NCBI GenBank assembly: GCA_965218205.1
Contig: OZ244590.1
Span: forward strand, 2,108,001-2,172,000
DNA length: 64,000 nt
Reading direction: 5' to 3'
DNA from: CBDDCA01 sp965218205
Lineage (GTDB): Bacteria; Spirochaetota; Spirochaetia; WTKD01; G963693115
Shown: in pieces, positions 18,244-25,757 of the stretch
How positions within the stretch are numbered: the stretch's first letter is position 1
How the letters are laid out: every line of letters begins with the position of its first letter
Position numbers and translations under genes: made by a program
Notes under the pieces: model-generated
Database searches by the model: none
Seen by the model: only the letters and a program-made list of their open reading frames with translations
Told to the model about the DNA's origin: nothing

Positions 18244-19689
18244 CTAACTTATACGTAACTGTCCCATCATCCCTGCATCTTCATGTTCAAGCAGGTGACA
18301 ATGATAGAGATATATACCATCATAAGTATCAAAAGTAACTAACAGTTCCAACTCTACATCGGGTAACACAAGTACAGTATCTTTTAGCCCTTGCATTTCT
18401 AAAGGAACTTCTCCACCGTTATATGATAATACAGAAAACTGTATCCCATGCACATGAAATGTATGGGGCAATCGTGACATCATTCCTCCACTACTAGATC
18501 GATTACTTACTTTCCATATCTCTGTATCACCTTTTTCAAATTCAAAATCTATTCTTGTTTTATTAAATGTTTTTCCATTAATAATAGTTCCATTATGCAT
18601 TCCTCTCCCTGAAAGAGAAAAGTTTCGGATAGGAATAGTGTGTGCATTTTTGCGATCTATAGAAGGAACAGGAAGAAGCGTATCTGGAACGCTAGTCATT
18701 GCTGAGCTATGCTCCTGAATAGTGCTAGTGTCAAAGCGTACTGCTTCTTGTAACTCAGCTCCATGTATACTCGCATAGAGTGCAGGAGTAACCTGTGTTG
18801 TACTATCACTAAAATCAACTAATACTTCTATGCGTTCACCAGAAGACAGCATGATACGAGATATTTCTGTAGGTCGTTCTAAAAAACTTGCTCCATTCGC
18901 AATAAGATAGGCAGAAACCCCTTCAAACACATAGGTATGAATACCAAAATTAGACGCATTTAAGATACGGAAACGAATAATCTTTTGACTAGGAGAAAAC
19001 ACTGGCTGTATTTTTCCATTGACCAGAAGAGTGTTTCCTATATATCCCATACGAGATGTATGCATATTAGCTCTATACTGTTGCTTTCCATTTCTATCTA
19101 AGACTTTATCCTGAATAATAAGCGGAATATCATTTACTCCATAGGTGCTTGGCAAAGATAATGATTTTGATTGCTCATCTTCAATAATAATCATGCCCGC
19201 CAACCCGTAGTATACTTGCTTCGCTGTTTCTCCCATTCTATGAGGATGATACCAAAAAGTGCCTGCTCCTTGAAGTATAGGATATTCCACATTCCATACA
19301 TCTTTTGCAGCAATGGACTGATACATAGTACCATCTGCATAATCAGGAATAATAAGCCCATGTTGATGAAAGGTAGTAGTAGAAGAAAGATTATTTCTTA
19401 CTGATAATGCAACTTCATCACCTTTCTTATACATAATGGTTGGCCCTAAGTAACTCTCATCATTATATGCAAAAGATGCAACATCTCGAGAAGTAAAACG
19501 ATGCTTTGAAGAATTAGCTTCAAGTGTCACTGCTTTTTTACCATCCTGTACAGAAACATCTAAAAGCGGTGGTATATAGAGTTCTTGAGATGCAATTTCT
19601 TTTTCAATAAATGAAAAACTAACTATACTCAAAAGAAACACAAGGCAGCATTTCTTAATATGACTAATTTTTATATGTTTAACACTCAT
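18244..19689 (-). CDS. Multicopper oxidase (CueO/SufI-like)
   Basis: A 481-residue, three-domain cupredoxin oxidase with an N-terminal export signal after KKCCLVFLLSIVSF. All copper-binding motifs are present: FHQHG (about residue 110), WYHPH (about 148), HTFHVHGIQF (about 411) and LYHCHLLEHEDAGMM (about 463, including type-1 Cys, His and Met). SufI-type relatives lose these ligands, so this one should be active, oxidising Cu(I) or another small substrate in the periplasm. No Met-rich CueO insert and no Tat twin-Arg are seen. ATG 19689 is chosen over a TTG nine bases upstream because the promoter predicts transcription starting at this ATG. Monocistronic, divergent from yajC. Confidence 0.92.
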   Translation of the reverse strand: MSVKHIKISHIKKCCLVFLLSIVSFSFIEKEIASQELYIPPLLDVSVQDGKKAVTLEANSSKHRFTSRDVASFAYNDESYLGPTIMYKKGDEVALSVRNNLSSTTTFHQHGLIIPDYADGTMYQSIAAKDVWNVEYPILQGAGTFWYHPHRMGETAKQVYYGLAGMIIIEDEQSKSLSLPSTYGVNDIPLIIQDKVLDRNGKQQYRANMHTSRMGYIGNTLLVNGKIQPVFSPSQKIIRFRILNASNFGIHTYVFEGVSAYLIANGASFLERPTEISRIMLSSGERIEVLVDFSDSTTQVTPALYASIHGAELQEAVRFDTSTIQEHSSAMTSVPDTLLPVPSIDRKNAHTIPIRNFSLSGRGMHNGTIINGKTFNKTRIDFEFEKGDTEIWKVSNRSSSGGMMSRLPHTFHVHGIQFSVLSYNGGEVPLEMQGLKDTVLVLPDVELELLVTFDTYDGIYLYHCHLLEHEDAGMMGQLRIS

Positions 19690-19697
19690 CGACTGCA

Positions 19698-19726
19698 ATT
19701 ATACACCAAAAAATATATTTTGTCAA
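19698..19726 (-). promoter_or_regulatory. Consensus sigma-70 promoter of the multicopper oxidase, leaderless
   Basis: TTGACA (19726-19721), a spacer of exactly 17 bases and TATAAT (19703-19698) form a perfect consensus promoter on the minus strand. The start codon ATG begins only eight bases beyond the -10, so the mRNA should have a leader of zero to three bases and no Shine-Dalgarno. Confidence 0.75.
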
Positions 19727-19758
19727 GTTTTTTTTGCAATTTTGTGTAACGAAAACCT

Positions 19759-19902
19759 GAAAATGTCACAAAAAAGGAAAGCCGAAAATGTCACTGATAA
19801 GCATAAAAGGAGTACCAAGAGAAGCAGCATCAATAATACCCCCAGAAAGATATTAGGATACAAAACCCCTTTGAGGTGTTTTTTGGTACTTCTGTTCGGC
19901 TT
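19759..19902. mobile_element. MITE-like nested inverted repeat (possible IS remnant)
   Basis: Between two divergent promoters lies a non-coding stretch with nested arms. The outer pair is AAGCCGAA (19779-19786) and TTCGGCTT (19895-19902). The middle 11-bp pair is 19808-19818 with 19883-19893 (core AGTACCAA/TTGGTACT, one G-U). A hairpin closes at 19862-19870 with 19874-19882. At the left edge GAAAATGTCAC occurs twice, 25 bases apart (19759-19769 and 19784-19794). No transposase reading frame is visible. A miniature transposable element or the scar of an insertion sequence fits; a structured RNA is the alternative. Confidence 0.45.
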
Positions 19903-19935
19903 CTAAATTGAATTTTCATATGCACTCTCATTTAT

Positions 19936-19964
19936 TTGACTATTTAGAGGCTTTTTGATATTCT
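19936..19964 (+). promoter_or_regulatory. Promoter of yajC-secD-secF
   Basis: TTGACT (19936-19941), 17 bases, then TATTCT (19959-19964) preceded by TG at the extended -10 position. The leader to ATG 19998 is about 27 bases and contains a GTGAGG ribosome site. Confidence 0.45.
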
Positions 19965-19997
19965 ATACTAATAATTATAATATAGTGAGGATTTTCT

Positions 19998-20399
19998 ATG
20001 TTTGAAACTAACATGTATTTAGCTGCATCAAATGCAGCACAATCAGGACAGCAAGCATCTTCTACCCCAATGCTTATCACATTTGCTCTCTTATTTTTAG
20101 TAATGTATATATTTTTAATTCGACCTCAGTCGAAAAAGCAAAAAGCAGTGAAAAATATGCTAGCAAATATTAAAAATGGCGACAAAATTGTTACTATTGG
20201 AGGCATATATGGCACCATAGTAACTATAAAAGACACTTCTGTAGTACTAAAAGTGGATAGTAATACTGAGCTAGAAGTTGTTCGCGAAAGTATTTCTAAT
20301 GTTATTCCCCCTGCTGACGAAGTAACAAAAGACAAAGAAAAAAGCACGCAGACAACAGAACAAAAAGAACAAAAATCTAAATCTACAAAAAATAACTAA
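19998..20399 (+). CDS. yajC: Preprotein translocase subunit YajC
   Basis: A 133-residue inner-membrane protein with one helix (TFALLFLVMYIFLIRPQ) followed by the YajC signature RPQSKKQKAVKNML and GDKIVTIGGIYGTIV. The C-terminal tail is unusually charged and low in complexity (Lys, Glu, Gln, Thr). YajC associates with SecDF and SecYEG during protein export. A GTGAGG site precedes ATG, and secD starts 19 bases after the stop, giving the classic yajC-secD-secF operon. Confidence 0.96.
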   Translation: MFETNMYLAASNAAQSGQQASSTPMLITFALLFLVMYIFLIRPQSKKQKAVKNMLANIKNGDKIVTIGGIYGTIVTIKDTSVVLKVDSNTELEVVRESISNVIPPADEVTKDKEKSTQTTEQKEQKSKSTKNN

Positions 20400-20418
20400 T
20401 AACTAAAAAGGAATATGA

Positions 20419-22173
20419 ATGAGTAAACGCTTACGATTACTTATACTAGGCATTTTTATCGTACTCGGACTAGTATCATTATACCCAACAATTCGATGGT
20501 ATTTTTTTACCACTGATGAAGCAAAAATACTTGCATCAAGTAACAGACAAAAAATACGACAAGAAGCTATAGCTATGGCAAAGAAAGACACAGATGCTAT
20601 CCTTGCTATGCTACAAGAAACCACAGAAGATACATTTATGGAAAAAACAGCGAATTATCCAAGTTTTTCGGAACTTCTAAGTGAATCAAAACAACGTCAT
20701 AAAGATGCAAAAAAAGATTTTCCAAAAAATCCTACAGTAAACGAAATATTTAGTATTTTTGATGATGAAAATGAAGTATATCAGCTTCTTCTCACCTATT
20801 ACCGTACCCTCTATTTAGAAGAAAAACAACAAAAAAATAGCATTATCAAACTGGGACTGGATCTTTCAGGCGGGGTGAGTGCCACCTTACGCATAGATGA
20901 GCAGGACCTGACAGAACGGCTTGGCAACCCTCCTAACAATGAAGAACGTGCACAAGCAGTAGAAAGAGCGATGTTAGTACTTCAAAACAGAATAGACAAG
21001 TTTGGTGTAAGCGAACCGTCATTAAGAAAGCTAAATAACGATAGCATACTCGTAGAAATACCTGGTGAAAATGATAGAGAGCAAATCAATAGTTTTCTTC
21101 GAGGAAAAGGCTCAATGTATTTTGTTATTGTAGATGATGATGCTACACAAAAAATTCTTGATTTGCAAAGAGAAGATCCTACATGGGATTATGATGGAGA
21201 AAATGCTCCTGATTATATTCAAGCAGGCACTGAAATTAAAGAATACGTCACAAGAGATTCTTTTGGTATCGATCAACATCAACGTTGGATAGTAGTATAC
21301 ACAGATTTAGAAAACTATGGTATTGACGGTCAATATTTAGAACAAGCACAGGTAACTTCAGATCCTATCAATAACAGACCTTTAGTAAATTTCCAACTTA
21401 ATGCAGAAGGAGCTAAAATTTTCGCAAAGCTTACAGGTGATAATGTCAATCGCTCTATGGCTATTGTAATGGAAGATAAAATACGTGCTTATGCTACTAT
21501 TTCTACTACTATTAACGATGGCAGTGCAGTTATACAAGGATTTAGCCGAGACCAAGCAAATGATATTGCTATAGTGTTACAAACAGCAGCACTTCCTGTA
21601 AATCTCATAGTAGTAGATCAAGAAGTGATAGGACCTTCGTTAGGAAGAAGTACTATTGTACAAGGAATTAACGCTATAAGCATAGGCTTTATATTAGTCA
21701 TCCTATTTATGATATTGTATTATGTACGGGCTGGATTTGTAGCAGTAACAACACTTTTGTTTAACTTATTCTTCCTTATAGCAATACTTGCTTCATTTAG
21801 CTTTACTCTTACTCTGACTGGTATTGCAGCAATCATTCTTACAGTAGGTATGGCAGTAGACGCAAATGTTCTTATCTATGAGCGTATAAAAGAAGAGCTC
21901 TATCAAGGAAAAACAAGACGTACTGCAATAGACAATGGCTTTAAGAAAGCGTTTTGGACTATTTTAGATGCAAATATCACTACTTTAGTAGCTTCTATTT
22001 TTATTGCACAACTAGCTTCTGGAAGAATACAAGGTTTTGCAGTAACATTATCCACTGGTATTATAACGACATTATTTACAGTACTCTTTATTTCACGACT
22101 ATTATTTGATTTTGGCACAGACACCATAAAACTTAAACGAATGAGCATAAGCTGGCAGAGGATACAAGCATGA
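20419..22173 (+). CDS. secD: Protein translocase subunit SecD
   Basis: A 584-residue inner-membrane protein. One N-terminal helix is followed by a large periplasmic region (LGLDLSGGVSATLRI near residue 145, then QNRIDKFGVSEPSL). A C-terminal block of five helices includes VGMAVDANVLIYERIKEEL near residue 480, the conserved signature of the proton-linked channel. SecD uses the proton gradient to pull exported proteins through SecYEG. The periplasmic insert before residue 145 is Lys/Glu-rich. AAAGGA precedes ATG 20419. The stop overlaps the secF start by four bases. Confidence 0.97.
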   Translation: MSKRLRLLILGIFIVLGLVSLYPTIRWYFFTTDEAKILASSNRQKIRQEAIAMAKKDTDAILAMLQETTEDTFMEKTANYPSFSELLSESKQRHKDAKKDFPKNPTVNEIFSIFDDENEVYQLLLTYYRTLYLEEKQQKNSIIKLGLDLSGGVSATLRIDEQDLTERLGNPPNNEERAQAVERAMLVLQNRIDKFGVSEPSLRKLNNDSILVEIPGENDREQINSFLRGKGSMYFVIVDDDATQKILDLQREDPTWDYDGENAPDYIQAGTEIKEYVTRDSFGIDQHQRWIVVYTDLENYGIDGQYLEQAQVTSDPINNRPLVNFQLNAEGAKIFAKLTGDNVNRSMAIVMEDKIRAYATISTTINDGSAVIQGFSRDQANDIAIVLQTAALPVNLIVVDQEVIGPSLGRSTIVQGINAISIGFILVILFMILYYVRAGFVAVTTLLFNLFFLIAILASFSFTLTLTGIAAIILTVGMAVDANVLIYERIKEELYQGKTRRTAIDNGFKKAFWTILDANITTLVASIFIAQLASGRIQGFAVTLSTGIITTLFTVLFISRLLFDFGTDTIKLKRMSISWQRIQA

Positions 22174-23234
22174 AACAAAATATAATTTCTTTTTCTCGAT
22201 TTAACACCATAGGATTAATTATTTCCCTTATAGTAACGCTTTCACTAGTAGCAGTCACTGCCTTTGTACACAAAGGGTTTAATTTAGGCATCGACTTTAG
22301 TTCAGGACAGACTGTTAGTGTACAAATAAATGAAGACACAACCCCTGATGCTATAAAAACAGTATTGCTCCCATCATTTCCACAAGTAAATGTATCACAG
22401 TTAGGAAACACAGAAGACAGCCAGTACAATATTAAAATAAGCTCTACTTTAGAAGAACAAGAACAGCAATACAAAGACTTAACTGCTATTTTAGACACAA
22501 ACTTTAGTGATTATACGGTACTCGGTACTGCATATATCGGTCCTGCTATTTCTCAAAGTCTGCTCAGTAATTCTCTCTACATAGTAACATTTGCGTTATT
22601 ACTGATGTTATTGTACATATGGATACGATTTAAGCTACAGTTTGCAATATCAGCTATTTTAGCTCTTTTGCATGATGCAGTATTTATCATCGCACTGATA
22701 GGTGCTTTACAAATTGAAGTGACAGTATCCACTGCTGCTGCTATTCTTACCATTATAGGATACTCCATAAATGACACTATAGTTATATTTGATAGAATAC
22801 GCGAAAATACTGCAATTATGCGTAATAGCCCATTTACTAACATAACAGATACCAGTATCACCCGAACACTCTCACGTACTGTCATAACCTCTCTTACAAC
22901 TTTACTTGCAGTATTATCCATTTTTATTTTTGCTACTGGTGATATTAAAAATTTTGCGTTAGTACTCATACTTGGAATACTTGAAGGAACATGGTCTTCA
23001 ATATTTCTTGCTACCCCGCTCCTGTATGTTTTTGGATTTCATAAAACACTCATTACAAAAAATGCTGCTATACAGAACAAAAACAGAACTATATCAGAAC
23101 ACTCTCAAGCGAGCAACGGTAATGCCACCACAAGTAATAATGTAAATGCCCCTGTGTCAGTAAATCGCGAATACATTGATAAAGTTCGTATGGAAACACA
23201 ATCAAAAAAACACAAAAAATACAAAAATAGATAG
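22170..23234 (+). CDS. secF: Protein translocase subunit SecF
   Basis: A 354-residue partner of SecD with six membrane helices. Family motifs are GIDFSSGQTV near residue 38 and IGYSINDTIVIFDRIREN near 195. Further on, SRTVITSLTTLLAVLSIF is seen. The C-terminal ~45 residues are Asn/Lys-rich and appear disordered. The ATG overlaps the secD stop (ATGA), so synthesis is coupled. Forms the heterodimeric SecDF export motor. Confidence 0.97.
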   Translation: MKQNIISFSRFNTIGLIISLIVTLSLVAVTAFVHKGFNLGIDFSSGQTVSVQINEDTTPDAIKTVLLPSFPQVNVSQLGNTEDSQYNIKISSTLEEQEQQYKDLTAILDTNFSDYTVLGTAYIGPAISQSLLSNSLYIVTFALLLMLLYIWIRFKLQFAISAILALLHDAVFIIALIGALQIEVTVSTAAAILTIIGYSINDTIVIFDRIRENTAIMRNSPFTNITDTSITRTLSRTVITSLTTLLAVLSIFIFATGDIKNFALVLILGILEGTWSSIFLATPLLYVFGFHKTLITKNAAIQNKNRTISEHSQASNGNATTSNNVNAPVSVNREYIDKVRMETQSKKHKKYKNR

Positions 23235-23246
23235 GAGGGTATTGGT

Positions 23247-24059
23247 ATGCTTTACAGGCATATACTAACAACAAACGCTCAGCAAAAAAATACACCTCAT
23301 TGTTATATGTTTCATGGATTATTGGGAAGTGGATTTAATTTACTTTCCGTAACAAAGATGATTGATTCCTTTGTACATCCCATCCTATTTGATTTACCTA
23401 ATCATGGAAAATCGTCTCATATAAGTCCCGGAGATTTTGCACACACTACACCATGTGTTGACAAAAGCATTCATGCAGAACAACAGCACAGCAGTCATAG
23501 TACATATGCCTTACTAGGACATTCCTTAGGCGGAAAATATTCTATGATACATGCATTACAAAACCCTACACAGGTATCTTCTTTAGTGGTGATGGACATA
23601 GCTCCTATGACCTACCCTCCCTATCATCACAAATATGTTGAAGCCTGTAAACAAGTATTACAAAAACATCCTCGTAATAGAAAGGAAGTGGTACAGTATT
23701 TATCTGAATTTGTAAGCGATGAATATGTTCTTTTCTTTCTTGCAAAGAATTTTTATTTTGAAGATACTACATTGAAATTATATATTAACCTTGACGAACT
23801 GGACATACATTATGGCAATTTAAGTGGGTTTCCAGAAGAACTAGATACCTGTCACTATAACAGCCCTACTCTCTTTTTACGTGCAGAAAAGACAGACTAC
23901 TTTGATGATACTGCAGAACAATACATAAAAAAGTATTTTACACAGTATACCATTGTTCATATTCCTGACAGCACCCATATCATACACAGAGACAAACCTA
24001 CAGAAGTACAAAAAGCACTGAGCGACTTTTATTCACAACACTACCCCCTTTCTTCATAG
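23247..24059 (+). CDS. Alpha/beta-hydrolase (YbfF-like esterase)
   Basis: A 270-residue alpha/beta-hydrolase fold protein. The oxyanion segment reads MFHGLLGSGFNL near residue 25, the nucleophile elbow GHSLGGKYS near residue 93 and the catalytic His lies in DSTHIIHRDKP near the C-terminus. The probable acid Asp is in the sheet around DYFDD. It resembles the YbfF/RutD group, which cleave small esters or thioesters. No signal peptide is visible, so it acts in the cytoplasm. A strong AGGAGG precedes ATG 23247, 12 bases after the secF stop, so it may ride on the sec operon. Substrate unknown. Confidence 0.85.
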   Translation: MLYRHILTTNAQQKNTPHCYMFHGLLGSGFNLLSVTKMIDSFVHPILFDLPNHGKSSHISPGDFAHTTPCVDKSIHAEQQHSSHSTYALLGHSLGGKYSMIHALQNPTQVSSLVVMDIAPMTYPPYHHKYVEACKQVLQKHPRNRKEVVQYLSEFVSDEYVLFFLAKNFYFEDTTLKLYINLDELDIHYGNLSGFPEELDTCHYNSPTLFLRAEKTDYFDDTAEQYIKKYFTQYTIVHIPDSTHIIHRDKPTEVQKALSDFYSQHYPLSS

Positions 24060-24231
24060 CTCTCATTGCCATTACTATAATGTACACAAACAGTCTCCCG
24101 TTGCTTATAGAAACATACAGAAACTGTATATGATGTTACCCTAAATAAAATCTCAATGTATATAAAGACAATATAAGCATTTACCCATAATAGATTATAA
24201 AAATACTTTCATTTTTTACATCTATTAAAAT

Positions 24232-24251
24232 TTTTGCTGTCGCATTTAGTC
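24232..24251 (+). repeat. 20-bp interspersed repeat, copy 1
   Basis: TTTTGCTGTCGCATTTAGTC, found again on the opposite strand at 35185-35204. It lies in the 234-base gap between the convergent hydrolase and the 24.3-kb cassette. Nothing else recognisable is seen in that gap. Confidence 0.5.
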
Positions 24252-24293
24252 ATTGAATCAGCATATCAACATTTAGATAGCTCCCTTGCTTTT

Positions 24294-25055
24294 TTATTCT
24301 CCTACAAATGTCTCTTGCTCATATAATTTTTGTATTTTATAGCTTACGATTTTTTCCCCACTATACACCACCTCAGCATCCACTACAAAATGTAATTCTT
24401 GCCACTCAACATCAAAACGATTATCACTATGAGTCATGTTTCTTTTAATATTTTCATCATCAAAAAGCACCTTCACAGGATTTTGACTTATCTTACTAAT
24501 AATCCCTTTATCACCTGAACCTTTTGTATGCACTCTATATTGCTCCCACATAAATACTTCTTTTTGTATCTGCTCAACATAACTATCTTGTAAATGATTA
24601 GATGACAAATTACGACGATATTCTTCTATATTTTGTACCACTTTCTTTGAATCTTCTTGTTTATCAATATTATAGGTATTATTATAAGTATTGATATAGA
24701 TATTTGATCCAGACTCAGCATTGAAATTAGCGACACCATAAATAATATCTGCTTGCTTTGGTGAAACTGTATGAGGTTCTGGTTTTTCCACCTTAAATCT
24801 ATTGTACCATAGTTTAATATTTTCTAACCATGGCGTGAGAGAATAAAATACATTAAATATTTGTGAGGAATTTTCTAATATAGCAAAAACAAACTCTATG
24901 CTCCCGCTCCTCACATCTTCTACTACAATATCGTTTGTATTAGTAAAGCTCTTAATACTATCTTCAAAAGATCTCATCATTGCATTAAAAGTGTTTAGAG
25001 AAAAACTATTAAAGTATTCTATTTTAATATTAACTTTAGTGCTATCATCCATCAT
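24294..25055 (-). CDS. Hypothetical protein, second gene of a two-gene cassette
   Basis: A 253-residue protein of no family I recognise. Residues 1-85 look like an alpha/beta module ending in a strand that contains RSGSIEFVFAIL, followed by a hydrophobic helix (FNVFYSLTPWLENIKLWYN). Residues ~105-135 are Asn/Tyr-rich beta (NIYINTYNNTYNI). A charged helix follows, and the last ~70 residues (GIISKISQNPVKVLF, LHFVVDAEVVYSG, YKIQKLYE) suggest a small beta barrel. There is no signal peptide. ATG 25055 lacks a Shine-Dalgarno and follows the upstream gene by 27 bases. The pair looks accessory; proteins of this layout often turn up in variable islands, but I cannot give a function. Confidence 0.55.
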   Translation of the reverse strand: MMDDSTKVNIKIEYFNSFSLNTFNAMMRSFEDSIKSFTNTNDIVVEDVRSGSIEFVFAILENSSQIFNVFYSLTPWLENIKLWYNRFKVEKPEPHTVSPKQADIIYGVANFNAESGSNIYINTYNNTYNIDKQEDSKKVVQNIEEYRRNLSSNHLQDSYVEQIQKEVFMWEQYRVHTKGSGDKGIISKISQNPVKVLFDDENIKRNMTHSDNRFDVEWQELHFVVDAEVVYSGEKIVSYKIQKLYEQETFVGE

Positions 25056-25082
25056 TTATCTACTAACAACAATACAATATAG

Positions 25083-25427
25083 TTATGCCAGACACTTCCA
25101 ATTATCACCACATATCTCCTGCATACACTTCCCACACATTTTTTCATTTTCCAACTCAATATATAATGATGCTTTTTTTACCCCTGCTTTTTTTGTAAGA
25201 GGACAAAAATACTCCAATAATGTTTTACTCAAAAACTCCTTCTTATGTTCTTCATATGTCTTTTCATACTCTTCTGAAATAATATCTTCTAACATAATAC
25301 TAGGAATTAAATCCAATTTATCAATGGATAACTGTTTACCTTCTGGTATACCTCCATCACAAATTCTTGCATTACTTTTTACAACATGGATCATGCCTTG
25401 TTCATTTTCATAAAAATGGTATTCCAT
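25083..25427 (-). CDS. Hypothetical small Cys-rich protein, first gene of a cassette
   Basis: A 114-residue protein with a good AAGGAG site before ATG 25427. The centre is acidic and helical (YEKTYEEHKKEFLSK). Six cysteines include a C-terminal cluster, MCGKCMQEICGDNW, with Cys98, Cys101, Cys106 and Cys112, plus Cys23 and Cys75, so a zinc-binding knot is plausible. No signal peptide or membrane segment is visible. It is transcribed just ahead of the 253-residue hypothetical protein and probably acts with it. Family not recognised. Confidence 0.55.
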   Translation of the reverse strand: MEYHFYENEQGMIHVVKSNARICDGGIPEGKQLSIDKLDLIPSIMLEDIISEEYEKTYEEHKKEFLSKTLLEYFCPLTKKAGVKKASLYIELENEKMCGKCMQEICGDNWKCLA

Positions 25428-25757
25428 ATTTCTCCTTTATCAACATTTTTTCGATATTAATATAATTACTTACTCAATGTAGACATAGATACTCACCTAT
25501 TAACTACAAACTTATCATTGTTGTTATTTTACCTCCTCCTCTATAATACTCGAAATCAAAGCAAATTGCATAAAGTACGATTAAAAATGACTTTCTCTGC
25601 AAAATATCACGGAATAAAAAGCTAATCGTACATTGCGTATATATCTTATTACTGTACAAAAATAGAATCGCAAATACAAAGAGATTAGTAATTAGAATTT
25701 CCAAGCAATACAAAAGTATTGAAGTCAATACTTTTCTGTAGTAACATTAAGTATAGT
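25428..25757. promoter_or_regulatory. Divergent intergenic region with two inverted repeats ahead of mnmG
   Basis: This 330-base gap holds no convincing gene. GTACGATTA (25575-25583) pairs with TAATCGTAC (25623-25631) across 39 bases. A perfect 10-bp stem, AAAAGTATTG/CAATACTTTT with loop AAGT, occupies 25712-25735 and ends 22 bases before the mnmG ATG. The second could be an operator or a transcription attenuator. One DnaA-box-like site (TTATCAACA, near 25437) is too isolated to suggest an origin. Confidence 0.4.

Noticed and set aside
19788..19856. Short frame MSLISIKGVPREAAS... within the MITE-like element as a transposase remnant
   Set aside because: Only 22 codons and no similarity I could recognise to a transposase.
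24060..24293. Possible RNA gene between the hydrolase and the 24.3-kb cassette
   Set aside because: No tRNA-like cloverleaf or strong stem was found; only the 20-bp repeat stands out.
25437..25445. DnaA-box-like TTATCAACA near mnmG, suggesting a replication origin
   Set aside because: Only one imperfect box, no dnaA or rsmG nearby, and no AT-rich repeat array; mnmG alone is not evidence of an origin.
25504..25728. Hydrophobic 74-residue reading frame on the minus strand upstream of mnmG
   Set aside because: It starts with a TTG inside the mnmG hairpin, has no ribosome site, and its composition reflects AT-rich intergenic DNA.
25719..25757. TTG at 25719 as mnmG start
   Set aside because: It lies in the leader hairpin and adds 13 residues absent from the family; ATG 25758 fits.
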